64,000 bases of DNA from Micropruina glycogenica (GCF_900289045.1 NZ_LT985188.1:744001-808000); one strand, 5' to 3'. Shown: positions 18,867 to 31,847, counted from the stretch's first letter. Notes: generated by a model not told the origin, from the letters alone. A program made the numbers and translations.

Positions 18867-20174
18867 GTGACCGACCCCGACCGCGAACCCCCTGCGCGGC
18901 GGCCGGCGGCAGCGCTGGCGGCCAACGTGTCGTCGCTGGCCGAGGACGCGTGGAACCGGCTCGACTTTCGCCGCCGGCTGGTGCTCGCCGGAGTGGCGCT
19001 GCGCCAGGGCGTCCGACGTGTGCGCGGCTCGGCGATACCCCTGGTCATCGCGGCGTTGGCCGCGTGGATCGCGTACTTCGTGTCGCACAACCTGCTGGGC
19101 CACCCCACCCCGTTCTTCGCCCCCGTGGCGGCCTGGATCTGTTTGGGCTTCACCTACAACCGGGTGCCGCGCAAGGTGCTCGAGATCGGCGCCGGCGCCG
19201 CCATCGGGGTGGGTCTGGGCGAGGTCATTCTCGGCACCCTGGGGGCGGGCGGCTGGCAACTGGCGATCGGCCTGTTGGTGGGTGCCCTGGTCGCCCGGCT
19301 GCTCGATAGAGGCGACCTGTTCACCATTCAGACCGGCGTCAACGCCATGGTGGTGATCGGCATGGGCACCATGGGCAGCCAGATGACCGGCGCCGGGCCG
19401 TCCCGCTTGATCGATGCGCTGGTCGGCGCCGGGGTGGCGGTCGCGCTGCCCGGCGACGTGCGCAGCCGGCCGCGTCGCTACGTGAGCAGCATGTTGGCCG
19501 AGCTCGCCACGGTGTTCAGCATGCTCGCCGAGGGGCTACGGGTGGGCAACCGCGAGCGGCTGCGCGACGCGCACGCCCAGCTGCGGGGCGCCGAGCAGAT
19601 TCTGGGCGACGCCGACACGGTCTGGAAGTCGTCGGCCCAGATCATCGCGGTCAATCCCGCCATGTGGCGGCATCGTCCACAGATCGACGAGTTGGGCCGC
19701 CAACTCGAACTCAGCAACCGGGCCATGCACACCGCTGAGATGCTGCTGCGGCAGAGCCGGGGCGTGGTGGACGAGTGGGGGCCCGACCCTGACGCGGCGG
19801 GCCTGATGGACGACGTGGCCGCCGTGCTGAACGCCCTGGCCGGCTCGGTGCGGCACTGGCACCCGCCGTGGCTGGCCCGCACCCGGGCCAAGGACCTGGC
19901 CGCCGATTGCGCGCCGCACCTGGCGCAGCCCGAGGAGTGGCGTCACAGTGCACTGCTGTCGGTGCTGCGCTCGATGGCGATCGACCTGCTGCAGCTCACC
20001 GGCCTGTCGCGTGACCAGGCCCGCTACTACCTGCCGGGCACGGGCACCGACGTCAGCAGCCTGTCGGTGCGTGGCGACGAAGAGTCGGGGGTCTGGGGAA
20101 CCGATGAGCCGCTGGTCGTCGACGATCTGCCCGACTCAGAGCGTCATGATGCCGCGGACGAGCGTCGCGACTGA
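18867..20174 (+). CDS. FUSC / aromatic-acid-exporter family membrane protein
   Basis: 435 residues. A basic N-terminal stretch, then about six membrane segments in the first half (SAIPLVIAALAAWIAYFVS, LGHPTPFFAPVAAWICLGFT), and a long helical cytoplasmic half with VGAGVAVALPGDVRSRPRR at the junction. This is half of the FUSC exporter architecture, as seen in actinobacteria. GTG at 18867; another GTG is in another frame just upstream. Its 3' end overlaps the convergent TSUP gene by 39 bp. Confidence 0.8.
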   Translation: MTDPDREPPARRPAAALAANVSSLAEDAWNRLDFRRRLVLAGVALRQGVRRVRGSAIPLVIAALAAWIAYFVSHNLLGHPTPFFAPVAAWICLGFTYNRVPRKVLEIGAGAAIGVGLGEVILGTLGAGGWQLAIGLLVGALVARLLDRGDLFTIQTGVNAMVVIGMGTMGSQMTGAGPSRLIDALVGAGVAVALPGDVRSRPRRYVSSMLAELATVFSMLAEGLRVGNRERLRDAHAQLRGAEQILGDADTVWKSSAQIIAVNPAMWRHRPQIDELGRQLELSNRAMHTAEMLLRQSRGVVDEWGPDPDAAGLMDDVAAVLNALAGSVRHWHPPWLARTRAKDLAADCAPHLAQPEEWRHSALLSVLRSMAIDLLQLTGLSRDQARYYLPGTGTDVSSLSVRGDEESGVWGTDEPLVVDDLPDSERHDAADERRD

Positions 20175-20867
20175 GCCGGCCACCGCCACCACATAGACGA
20201 GTCGGCGTGCCAGGGTGTCGCTGATTCTGTGGTGGGCGAGGTTGCCGATGACGAGGCCGAGGGTGGCGGAACCTGCCGCGATCACCCAGCCGGCCGGCGG
20301 CAGGTCCGGCAGGCCACGTCCGGCCAGCGAGAGAATGCTCAGACCGGTGAAGTAGAGCTGCATCGTGGCCAGGTACTCGCGGTGGGGCCAGCCCGTAGTG
20401 GCGGCGTACACCACGATGGGCGGGCCGCCGATGCCTGCGGTCACGTTCATGAATCCCGACAACGACCCGGCCACGACAACGCCTTTCGTGCCCTGAAACA
20501 GGGTGAGCGTGCGCAACAGGGCCGTGGCTGCCAGCGCGATCAGCGTGATCGCGCCGATCATGATGTTGAGCCAACTCGCGGGCATTGTGCGCGCGACCCA
20601 GACGCCTGGCACGAGGCCGATGGCCGCAGCCAGCAGCAGGCCCCCCGCACGCCGCAGGTTGATGTCGCGGCGAAGCACGATGGCGCTGGCCAGGCACGTG
20701 AACAGGCCGATCACCTGCAGGGTCTTAACTCCGGTGGTGGCCCCCAGCAGCAGCACGAGCAGCGGTGCGGCGACCAGCGCCATGCCCATGCCGGTCACGC
20801 GTTGCACCAGGGCGCCCAGAAACAACACCAGACCCACACCGGCGAGCGCGAACGCAGTCAACGTCAT
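20136..20867 (-). CDS. TauE/SafE (TSUP) family permease
   Basis: 243 residues, about seven to eight hydrophobic segments, with GMGMALVAAPLLVLLLGATTGVKTLQ and later MNVTAGIGGPPIVVYA, the two TSUP signatures. Family members move sulfite, sulfonates or other small anions out of the cell. The ATG at 20867 overlaps the stop of the winged-helix gene (ATGA), so the two are co-transcribed. The gene runs 39 bp into the convergent FUSC gene. A broken second TSUP gene lies at 10232-10416. Confidence 0.85.
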   Translation of the reverse strand: MTLTAFALAGVGLVLFLGALVQRVTGMGMALVAAPLLVLLLGATTGVKTLQVIGLFTCLASAIVLRRDINLRRAGGLLLAAAIGLVPGVWVARTMPASWLNIMIGAITLIALAATALLRTLTLFQGTKGVVVAGSLSGFMNVTAGIGGPPIVVYAATTGWPHREYLATMQLYFTGLSILSLAGRGLPDLPPAGWVIAAGSATLGLVIGNLAHHRISDTLARRLVYVVAVAGSVATLVRGIMTL

Positions 20868-22057
20868 GGCAGGCGTTCACCCTTCATCAGCCGCGACTTG
20901 TAAACGTTGGTGATCACCGTCGCGTCGAGAAAAGTGGTCAACCGGTCGGCCTCGTCGTGCAGCAGGCTGCGGTGCCGCTCCGTGAGCGGGGTGGCGGGCA
21001 GCACCACGACCCGTCCGTCGTCGTCCTGCACCCAGCAGCCCACCACCCGTCCGTTCAGCCAGGCGCTCGTGCCGCCGTTGCCGTTGGTGTCGAACAGGTA
21101 GGGCGCCAGCGCGGGGTCGAGGTAGAAATCGCGCTGCTTCCAGCCCATCAGGGTCGAGTCGAGCACCGGCAGCAGGGCGGCCCAGTCGCCATCGGGGTCG
21201 TCGTCGGGTGCCTCGTCACCGGGCAGCACGTAGCCCACGTCGCCGGAGTCGAGGGTGACCGGCACGGCTTCGACGGCCCGCAGCGCGGTGCGCACCGCCG
21301 CCTTCGTCGACCCCAGCCACCACACCAGGTCGGCCTCGGTGCCGGGGCCGAAGGCGTACAGCCAGCGCCGCACCAACTCGGCGTAGCCCTGATCGGCCGG
21401 CAGGGCGGCGGGTGCCTCGCAGAGCCAGTCCGCCATGAGCGTCCACGCCGGACGCGACGTGCGCCAGTGCCCCTCGTTGCGGCCTCGGACGATGTGGTGC
21501 TCCGCCCCCAGCAGGGTGAGCAGCCGCGGGGCGAACGGCAGGTCGCCCAGCTGCCACTTCGGGCCACCCTCGACGGCGGGGGAGCTGCGTCCGTCGATCG
21601 CCGGCAATTCTTCGCGCAGTCGCTTGGCCGACAGGGCGTGGCCGCCGGCCAGCCGGCCCAGCACGGCGTCGCGTCCGCGGTCGATCCAAGCCGCACCTTC
21701 ATCGGCGACGTCATGATGTTCCAGATCACGGGCCAGCCGGCCACGCTCGGCGTCCGCGACCCGCGCCGAGACGCTGCCCCAGACGGCGGGCAGAACCTCG
21801 CGTGGAAACGCGAAAAGCGTGCGGCGCATCGCCAACTGCTTCACCACGCTGCGCTGCTCGTAGAGGGCGTCTTCAACGGTCGATACGGTCGCCGAGGGCA
21901 TGCGCGCCGCCACCGCCAGGTGTACCGACGACGGCTCGGTGGCGTGCAGCCCGACCAGCGCACGGGCCACGTCCACCACCGAGGTGAGCCGGCGGCCGGG
22001 GTGCAGGGCGTGTCGCCGGGCCAACCGGGCTCGGCGCGCGTCGTCGGTGAACCGCAT
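20864..22057 (-). CDS. Winged-helix DNA-binding domain protein (HTH_42/AlkZ-like)
   Basis: 397 residues of the family that includes the DNA glycosylases AlkZ/AlkX. N-terminal RARLARRHALHPG then VVGLHATEPSSVHLAVAAR, the middle VVKQLAMRRTLFAFP (the Q-phi-D/Q region) and the C-terminal segment MGWKQRDFYLDP. Family members unhook DNA crosslinks or remove alkylated bases; whether this one is a glycosylase cannot be told. ATG at 22057; the frame continues upstream without support. In an operon with the TSUP permease. Confidence 0.8.
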   Translation of the reverse strand: MRFTDDARRARLARRHALHPGRRLTSVVDVARALVGLHATEPSSVHLAVAARMPSATVSTVEDALYEQRSVVKQLAMRRTLFAFPREVLPAVWGSVSARVADAERGRLARDLEHHDVADEGAAWIDRGRDAVLGRLAGGHALSAKRLREELPAIDGRSSPAVEGGPKWQLGDLPFAPRLLTLLGAEHHIVRGRNEGHWRTSRPAWTLMADWLCEAPAALPADQGYAELVRRWLYAFGPGTEADLVWWLGSTKAAVRTALRAVEAVPVTLDSGDVGYVLPGDEAPDDDPDGDWAALLPVLDSTLMGWKQRDFYLDPALAPYLFDTNGNGGTSAWLNGRVVGCWVQDDDGRVVVLPATPLTERHRSLLHDEADRLTTFLDATVITNVYKSRLMKGERLP

Positions 22058-22099
22058 GGGGTCATCGTGCCCGACCAGGCCCGACCCAGGTCGGACGCA

Positions 22100-22203
22100 C
22101 CGATGCTGACATCGGTGTTGGCTGCCGGGATCGATCACTGGTGTCACGAAATATCCAGGCACCAGTCAGCCGGCCAGGCACCGGTGACCGATGCCGGCAT
22201 CGG
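22100..22203. repeat. 104-bp dyad element, copy B (reverse orientation)
   Basis: Ends are CCGATGCTGACATCGG (22100-22115) and CCGATGCCGGCATCGG (22188-22203). The 26-bp central inverted repeat is 22139-22164. Relative to copies A and C it reads on the minus strand and has the same 39+26+39 layout. About 15 of the 25 arm positions are complementary across the dyad, so the whole element can fold. It sits between the winged-helix gene and the leuA leader. Confidence 0.8.
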
Positions 22204-22210
22204 ACGGGGG

Positions 22211-22276
22211 CGTCCCCATCTCGCGCCAGGGGGGGCGGGTGGCGCGAGTTAGGAACCGCCCCGTCCCCAACTAGCG
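22211..22276. repeat. Degraded relative of the 109-bp GGGACGGTTCC element
   Basis: 22239-22276 repeats the arm of the element at 14038-14146 (GTGGCGCGAGTTAGGAACCG with a 3-base change, then TCCCCAACT). 22211-22228 repeats the outer end (GTCCCCATCTCGCGCCA) in the same rather than inverted orientation. It lies 8 bp from copy B of the 104-bp element. Confidence 0.65.
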
Positions 22277-22345
22277 TCGCGTTCGTCCCACAACCCGGCG
22301 TGGACACGGTGACGAATCGGACGACTTGTGGGTATGGTGTCGCAC

Positions 22346-22374
22346 ATGGCATTGGTCAGCCTCATTCTTGGCTG

Positions 22375-22396
<22 letters not shown>
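22346..22396 (+). CDS. Putative leucine leader peptide of leuA
   Basis: A 16-residue open frame, MALVSLILGCRSEASI, ending TAG at 22394-22396, 66 bases upstream of leuA. Three Leu codons, one Val and one Ile fall in the first eight codons (TTG, CTC, CTT and others, that is, rarer Leu codons in a CTG-rich genome). This is what a sensor of charged tRNA-Leu looks like. There is no strong ribosome site; a TATGGT box at 22333-22338 suggests transcription starts close to the ATG, so it may be near-leaderless. Confidence 0.6.
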
Positions 22397-24223
<1,827 letters not shown>

Positions 24224-24390
24224 CCCGTGTGAAGACCGTTCCACGTTCGTGCCGGGCAGCCCACCCGAAAGGGTGTGATTTGGACGCGTCCGCAATCGTG
24301 ATACGAATGTCCGAAGGGCTCTGGTGCTGCTAGGTTCCCGTTCGTAACTCAGTCGCCCACACCGGGCGCACGAGCACCTAAGGGGACGAA

Positions 24391-26500
<2,110 letters not shown>

Positions 26501-26512
26501 GCTGCGACCACC

Positions 26513-27040
26513 ATGGACGAACTCGTCGAACACGCCCTGGACGCTGCCAACCAGAGCAAGGCGCACGCCTTTCTCGACTCGCAGTCTGTGTTCTGGGTCG
26601 ACTGGAACGACGACACCCAAGCCGTCGTCGACGCCTTCAGCATCGCGTGCGGCATGGCCGTCACCCTGACCGACGGACCCGCCGACCACATCGGCACCCT
26701 GCGGGCGTTGAGCCGGGCCACCGCCGACCGGTTTCAGGTACGCCTCGCCCTGGTGTCGGTCGGCCGCGACGCACTGGCGTTCGTGGTGCTGCCGCTGCAG
26801 CAATGGCAGCAGTTGGACGACGACATCGGCGACGCGCTGGGCCAGGTGGTGTGGGCCCTCGACGACGACTGGGATCCTTTCGAGGCCCTGGACGACCTGG
26901 CTGTGCTCGAGCCCTATTTCGAACTCTTGGACGAGAACCCGGGCCGCTACGGCGAATGCCTCGCCCGGGCGCTGTCGGACCCGGACTCTGTGCCCTCGGG
27001 CCGCAGTTCGGACGAGAGCGACGAGGTCATGCCCTGGTGA
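26513..27040 (+). CDS. Hypothetical protein (actinobacterial)
   Basis: 175 residues, acidic, no signal peptide or membrane segment. Trp/Asp-rich middle (WQQLDDDIGDALGQVVWALDDDWDPFEAL) and an acidic Ser-rich tail. I do not recognise a family. It starts 12 bases after argG on the same strand and converges with uppS. Confidence 0.6.
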   Translation: MDELVEHALDAANQSKAHAFLDSQSVFWVDWNDDTQAVVDAFSIACGMAVTLTDGPADHIGTLRALSRATADRFQVRLALVSVGRDALAFVVLPLQQWQQLDDDIGDALGQVVWALDDDWDPFEALDDLAVLEPYFELLDENPGRYGECLARALSDPDSVPSGRSSDESDEVMPW

Positions 27041-27067
27041 CCGGGGTCGGTCGAGCCTGTCGAGACC

Positions 27068-27850
27068 TCAGATCACCTGGTTCGGCACGGCGCCGCCGTA
27101 GCGGCGGTCGCGGTCGGCGTACAGCTCGATCGCCCGCCACAGGTCGCGGCGGTCGAAGTCGGGCCACAGCCGGTCGAGAAACACCAGTTCGGCATAGGCC
27201 GACTGCCACAGCAGAAAGTTCGACGTGCGCTGCTCACCCGACGAGCGCACGAACAGGTCGACGTCGGGTATTTCGGGCTCGTCGAGAAAGCGCCGAAACG
27301 ACTTCTCGGTGAGGTGATCGGGGTCGAGCCGGCCGGCCTGGGCGGCCTTGGCGATGGCGCGGGCGGCGTCCACGATCTCGGCGCGGCCGCCGTAGTTGAC
27401 GCAGAACTGCAGGGTGAGAGTGGTGTTGGTCTTGCTCTGTTCCTCTGCCTCTTCGAGCTCGCGGATCACCGACTGCCACAGCTTCGGCCTGCGGCCCGCC
27501 CAGCGAATGCGCACGCCCATGTCGTCCAACTGGTCGCGGCGGCGATGAATCACGTCGCGGTTGAACCCCATCAGCCACCGCACCTCGTCGGGCGAGCGGC
27601 GCCAGTTCTCGGTCGAGAACGCGTACGCCGACAAGTACTTCAGGCCGATCTCGACCGCACCCTCGATCACGTCGAACAGGGCGTCCTCGCCGCGAGCGTG
27701 GCCGTCGGTGCGGGGTAGGTTGCGGGCCTTGGCCCAGCGTCCGTTGCCGTCCATCACGATCGCGACGTGCTGTGGCATCGCCTTGCGGGGTATGGCCGGT
27801 GGACGGGCGCCGCTCACGTGGGGAATCGGCGGGCGGGGCTGCTTCGGCAC
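27068..27850 (-). CDS. uppS: Isoprenyl transferase (undecaprenyl diphosphate synthase family)
   Basis: 260 residues. Z-prenyl transferase that builds the polyprenyl carrier for cell-wall synthesis. Catalytic Asp in [21 protein letters not shown] (about residues 31-51), [12 protein letters not shown], and the C-terminal pyrophosphate-binding [23 protein letters not shown] at 27850 gives the usual length. recO, uppS and glyS commonly cluster in actinobacteria; here recO and glyS are 3 kb downstream in the other direction. Confidence 0.93.
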   Translation of the reverse strand: MPKQPRPPIPHVSGARPPAIPRKAMPQHVAIVMDGNGRWAKARNLPRTDGHARGEDALFDVIEGAVEIGLKYLSAYAFSTENWRRSPDEVRWLMGFNRDVIHRRRDQLDDMGVRIRWAGRRPKLWQSVIRELEEAEEQSKTNTTLTLQFCVNYGGRAEIVDAARAIAKAAQAGRLDPDHLTEKSFRRFLDEPEIPDVDLFVRSSGEQRTSNFLLWQSAYAELVFLDRLWPDFDRRDLWRAIELYADRDRRYGGAVPNQVI

Positions 27851-27867
27851 GTCGCCGAGACTACTCG

Positions 27868-28935
27868 TCAACCCACGTGCAGCGTCAGCGTGCGCGACCC
27901 GCTGCGGGCGTTGGGCGAGCCGGGCAGCATCGCTCGCCAGGCCGCACGCAGCTGCGCCACCAGGAACAGCTGATCGCACTCGGCGCCGGCGATCAGCCGC
28001 AGCCGGCCAACGTCGACCAGGTCGAGCGCGGCCTGCAGCTCGAAGGCGGTGCCGCGGTGGTCGGGGTGAAAGCCGGTCAGGTCGAGAAAGACCTGATCGA
28101 CTTCGAGCAGCAGCCGAGTGACCGCGCGCTGCCAATAGCTGCCGTGGCACAGCAGTCCGTGCACCGGAAAACCCTTGCGAGTCAGCCGGTCGGCGCCGGC
28201 CAGCGCGGCGTCCAACTGGTCGTCGTTGTCGATGAACAGTAACTCGCCGGCCCCGCCACGGGGCCCGCCAGGTGGACGGTGAGCGCGGGCACAGTGGTGG
28301 CGGTGCGACGCTCGGCGGGCGCCGCCGGACGGTCGGTGGACGAGGCCGACAGTCGCTCGACCCGCCAGCGGCGCCGGGTCACACACAGCTGTCGAATCGC
28401 GAACAGCCACACGCTGCCGACCAGCACGGTGAACAGCGCGAGTCCAGGGCCCAACCGGCCGCGCTCGTCTTCGACGGGCAGCGCGCCGCGGAAGGCCGCC
28501 AGGGTGAGCAGCAGCAGGGCGCCGGTGGCCAGCCCCAGCGCCACCGTGTGCCAGGCCGCCTTGGCCGTGGTCAACCGCTGGGCGCTGATCAGGTGACCGC
28601 CCAGGGGAGGCACCTGTGCCGAGGTGGACGGGTCGCGCAGCCGGTTCTCCCACGTGCGGGCCGCCCGCAGCTTGCCGAGCAGGGTGGCCAGGCCGACCGC
28701 GCGAACCAACGTCCAGAGGCCGGGCAGCACGGTGAACAGCAGGGCCAACGGGTGTGCGCAGCTCGGCCGGCGGAGCGTCGGGCAGCAACTCATGCGCGGC
28801 ATGCAGCAGGTCGGTGCCGTACGTGCGCAGCCCCCAGATCGTGCCCAGCGTCGTGGCCAGGCCGCAGCCCAGCGCGAACCAGGCCGGTGGCAGGCCGGCG
28901 CGCAGCACCTGCGGGTCTTCGCGGGTCAGGGTCAT
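27868..28935 (-). pseudogene. Membrane protein with TIR/deoxyribosyltransferase-like C-terminus, two compensating frameshifts
   Basis: Starts at an ATG (28935). Two hydrophobic pairs (about residues 15-40 and 60-180 of the restored ~355-residue protein) lead into a soluble end, [16 protein letters not shown] then [22 protein letters not shown], which resembles TIR- or deoxyribosyltransferase-like folds. A one-base insertion near 28755-28765 shifts the frame and a one-base loss in a C-run near 28255-28262 restores it. Without correction only the ends are in frame. It is either a real pseudogene or two sequencing errors. It follows uppS's start by 17 bases. Confidence 0.6.
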
Positions 28936-29013
28936 GACGGTCGTCCTCCTCACCAATACTGAGGCGCGCGGACGAGCCGTGATGCATGCCGGCGGTGCGC
29001 AAGGATGGACCGC

Positions 29014-29853
29014 ATGCGGGTGTGGCTGGACGTGACTGCCGGGGTGGCCGGCGACATGCTGATGGGGGCTCTGGTGGACGCCGGAGCCGACCTGGCCGGC
29101 ATTCAACAGGCGATCCGGGCGGTGGCGGGTGACAGCATCGTGCTGCGCGCCGAGCCGGTCACCAGGGCGGGACTGGCGGCCACGAAGGTGCACGTCGACA
29201 TCAATGCCGCGGGGGGCGGCGCCCGCACCTGGGCGCAGCTGCGCGAACAGGTCGACGCTGCCGCGTTGGCCGAGTCGACCCGAAGCCGCGCCCTGGCCAC
29301 GCTCGACGCCCTTGCGACCGCCTACAGCCGCGGGCACGACCTGCCGCCATCCGCACTCGAGTTGCACGAGGTGGCCGCGCTCGACGTGCTGGCCGACATC
29401 GTGGGCGACTGCGAGGCCCTGCGGCTGCTCGACGTCACCGAGGTGACCGCCTCGCCGCTGGCGATCGGTTCGGGACGCATTCGCACCTCGCACGGCGACC
29501 TGAGCGTGCCGGTGCCGTCGGTGGCAGAACTGATCGACGGCTGGCGGCTGTTCGACGTCACGGGCGAGGCGGCCGCGCCGGTGAATGCTGCCGCGCACGC
29601 GTTGTCGGGCGGCACCCGATACCTGCCGGTGGGTGGGGTCGAGGCCGAGCAGGGAGTACTCACCGAGGGCCCGGCGCAGGTGGTCGGGGGCGTCGGTGAG
29701 CTGGCCACGCCGACCGGCACGGCGCTGTTGCGCACGCTGGCCACGCAGTGCCTCGACGAGCCGCCGTTCGCCGTGCAGCGCACCGGTGTGGGCGCGGGTG
29801 GACGCGACCGGCCCGACCGTCCCAACGTGGTGCGGGTGCTGCTGCAGCGCTGA
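29014..29853 (+). CDS. LarC-like nickel-insertion family protein, short form
   Basis: About 279 residues from the ATG at 29014 (another at 29005). N-terminal DVTAGVAGDMLMGALVDAGADL is the LarC signature, followed by ALELHEVAALDVLADIVGDCEAL. LarC builds the nickel-pincer cofactor of lactate racemase, but most LarC proteins are about 400 residues; the C-terminal LarC2 half is missing here and no larB, larE or larA lies nearby. It may do another job. SIMPL and recO follow on the same strand. Confidence 0.65.
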   Translation: MRVWLDVTAGVAGDMLMGALVDAGADLAGIQQAIRAVAGDSIVLRAEPVTRAGLAATKVHVDINAAGGGARTWAQLREQVDAAALAESTRSRALATLDALATAYSRGHDLPPSALELHEVAALDVLADIVGDCEALRLLDVTEVTASPLAIGSGRIRTSHGDLSVPVPSVAELIDGWRLFDVTGEAAAPVNAAAHALSGGTRYLPVGGVEAEQGVLTEGPAQVVGGVGELATPTGTALLRTLATQCLDEPPFAVQRTGVGAGGRDRPDRPNVVRVLLQR

Positions 29854-29886
29854 GTATTCTCGGCGGCGGGGGAGAGGAGCCCATCG

Positions 29887-30567
29887 ATGGAGATCAGCGT
29901 TCAGGCCCGGCACCACGAGACGGTTCGACCTGAGATCGGACGGCTGCACGCCAGCGCCCGCGCCGAGGCGTCCGACCAGCACGAGGTGCTGCGCAAGGCG
30001 ACCGAGGCGGTCAACACGCTGCAGGCCGAGTTCGCACGCGTGCAGGCCGCCGGGGGAGTGACCGACATAGTGGTGCGGCCGATCGCGACGGGCTCGTGGC
30101 GCCCGGTGGTGAAGGGCCGGCAGCAGCCGGCGCTCTACCGCGCGAGTGCCGGCCTGCGCGCCGACTTCACCGACTTCGACGCGCTGGCCGAGGTGGCCGC
30201 CCGGTTCGGCGGCACCGAAGGCATCGAACTCAACTACGTCGAGTGGCGACTCACCGAGGCCACCCGGCTCGAACTCGAAACGCTGTGCCTGACCAAGGCC
30301 GTCGAGCGTGCGCGCGACCGCGCCACGGTGATGGCGCACGCCGCCGGAGCGGGCTCGGTGAGCTTCGTGCAACTGGCCGACCCGGGGCTGCTCGGCGAAG
30401 CGCCGTCGGCGCGGCAGTCGTTCGAGTCGGCGGTGCGTGGCGCTCCGATGGCGATGATGGCGCGCGGCGCGGCCAAGATGGGTGACGAGCAGCCGTTGGC
30501 GGGCATCGACCTGCAGCCCGAAGATCTGACCGTCGAGGTGGTCGTCGAGGCGCGGCTCAGCGCCTGA
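29887..30567 (+). CDS. SIMPL domain-containing protein
   Basis: 226 residues. SIMPL (DUF541) layout: VQARHHETVRPEIGRLHASARAE near the start, a duplicated beta-alpha-beta unit, and KAVERARDRATVMAHAAG (about 137-154). No signal peptide is visible, although many relatives are exported. Function unknown. ATG at 29887 follows GGAGAGGAG. It lies between the LarC-like gene and recO on the same strand. Confidence 0.75.
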   Translation: MEISVQARHHETVRPEIGRLHASARAEASDQHEVLRKATEAVNTLQAEFARVQAAGGVTDIVVRPIATGSWRPVVKGRQQPALYRASAGLRADFTDFDALAEVAARFGGTEGIELNYVEWRLTEATRLELETLCLTKAVERARDRATVMAHAAGAGSVSFVQLADPGLLGEAPSARQSFESAVRGAPMAMMARGAAKMGDEQPLAGIDLQPEDLTVEVVVEARLSA

Positions 30568-30593
30568 ACGCCCTCGGTGAGCGACAATGAACC

Positions 30594-31334
30594 GTGCCCA
30601 CCTATCGTGACGAGGCGGTCGTGCTGCGCACCCACAAGTTGGGTGAGGCCGACCGCATCATCACGCTGCTGTCGCGGCGCAACGGCAAGATCAGGGCCGT
30701 GGCCAAGGGGGTGCGGCGCACCACCTCGAAGTTCGGCGGACGGCTCGAACCGTTCAGCCACATCGACGCCCAGTTCGCCACCGGACGCACCCTCGACGTG
30801 GTCACCCAGGCGGTCACCCTGCACGCCTACACCGAGCCGCTCGGCGGCGACTACTCGGCCTACACCGCGGGCCAGGTGATTCTCGAAACCGCCGACCGGC
30901 TGGTGGCCGAAGAGCGTGAGCCGTCGTTGCAGCAGTTTCTGCTGCTGATCGGGGCGCTGAACGCGCTGACCGCGGGCACGTCGGACGGGCCTCGTCCGCC
31001 CAGCATGATCATGGACTCGTATCTGCTGCGCTCGGTGGCCGTGGCCGGCTGGGCGCCCAGCCTGAGCGACTGCGCCAAATGCGGGCTGGCCGGCCCCCAC
31101 GAGGCGTTCAACCCGCAGGCGGGCGGCATGGTGTGCCGGCGGTGTCGTCCACCGGCCTCGGCGCTGCCGTCGATGGTGGTGATCGGCTACCTGTCCGCGC
31201 TGCTCACCGGTGAATGGGTAGCCACCCGCGACGTCGACGAACGCGACCAACGCACGGCCAGCGGCCTGGTCAGCGCGTTCGCCAACTGGCACCTCGAGCG
31301 CGGGCTGCGGTCGCTGCACCACGTCGACCGCTGA
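30594..31334 (+). CDS. recO: DNA repair protein RecO
   Basis: 246 residues. RecO loads RecA onto SSB-coated single strands and anneals strands. The N-terminal OB-fold begins PTYRDEAVVLRTHKLGEADR and the C-terminal zinc module has CAKCG and CRRCRP (about residues 161-182). GTG at 30594 is the only start that keeps the N-terminus intact. A 104-bp dyad element begins 25 bases after the stop. Confidence 0.93.
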   Translation: MPTYRDEAVVLRTHKLGEADRIITLLSRRNGKIRAVAKGVRRTTSKFGGRLEPFSHIDAQFATGRTLDVVTQAVTLHAYTEPLGGDYSAYTAGQVILETADRLVAEEREPSLQQFLLLIGALNALTAGTSDGPRPPSMIMDSYLLRSVAVAGWAPSLSDCAKCGLAGPHEAFNPQAGGMVCRRCRPPASALPSMVVIGYLSALLTGEWVATRDVDERDQRTASGLVSAFANWHLERGLRSLHHVDR

Positions 31335-31358
31335 TCCGACCTTTCGTACCGCAGCCAA

Positions 31359-31462
31359 CCGATGCCGGCATCGATCACAGGTGGCGGATGCGCTCTCTGG
31401 TGCCGGGTTATTTCGCGGCACCAGAGACGTTTCCTGGCGCTTAAGACTGATGCCGGCATCGG
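31359..31462. repeat. 104-bp dyad element, copy C
   Basis: Both ends read GATGCCGGCATC with flanking CC and GG (31359-31374 region and 31447-31462). Central 26-bp inverted repeat at 31398-31423 with perfect arms TGGTGCCG/CGGCACCA around GGTTATTTCG. Same orientation and layout as copy A. It fills the gap between recO and the next gene and would form a large hairpin in a recO read-through transcript. Confidence 0.85.
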
Positions 31463-31493
31463 TGCAACGGCCGGTGGGCGATACCCTCGCCCC

Positions 31494-31796
31494 ATGCTCG
31501 CCATCAACCGGTTTCGGGTCACCGACGAGGACGCCTTCCTGGCCCGCGCCGAACCGGCGATCGCGTTCATGCTGGCCTGCGAGGGCAACCTGAGCGCCGA
31601 ACTCGTCCGCAACCTCGACGAGCCCGACCTGTGGTGCATCGCGTCCACCTGGCGCAACGTCGGCGCCTACCGGCGCAGCTTCAACGGGTTCCAGGCCAAG
31701 GTCACACTGGTGCCGCTGCTGTCGGAGGCCATCGACGAACCCGGCGCCTACGACCACCCCGACGACTTGGGCGAGAACCTGCCGCGCACCCGGTAA
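31494..31796 (+). CDS. Antibiotic biosynthesis monooxygenase-like (ABM) small protein
   Basis: 100 residues, a dimeric alpha-beta barrel fold in prospect: an N-terminal beta strand MLAINRFRV, a helix DEDAFLARAEPAIAFMLACEG, and LWCIASTWRNVGAYRRSF. ABM-type proteins act on small aromatics or degrade haem, but no catalytic residues are clear. ATG at 31494 directly follows the copy C element. glyS is downstream. Confidence 0.65.
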   Translation: MLAINRFRVTDEDAFLARAEPAIAFMLACEGNLSAELVRNLDEPDLWCIASTWRNVGAYRRSFNGFQAKVTLVPLLSEAIDEPGAYDHPDDLGENLPRTR

Positions 31797-31847
31797 CGTT
31801 GACCCTTGCGTGCCAGCCGGGCACGCATCGACTCACAAGGAGTTTTC

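Noticed and set aside
31359-31462. Integron attC site
   Set aside because: The 104-bp palindromes resemble attC in size, but lack the RYYYAAC/GTTRRRY ends and are not cassette-associated, and no integrase is present.
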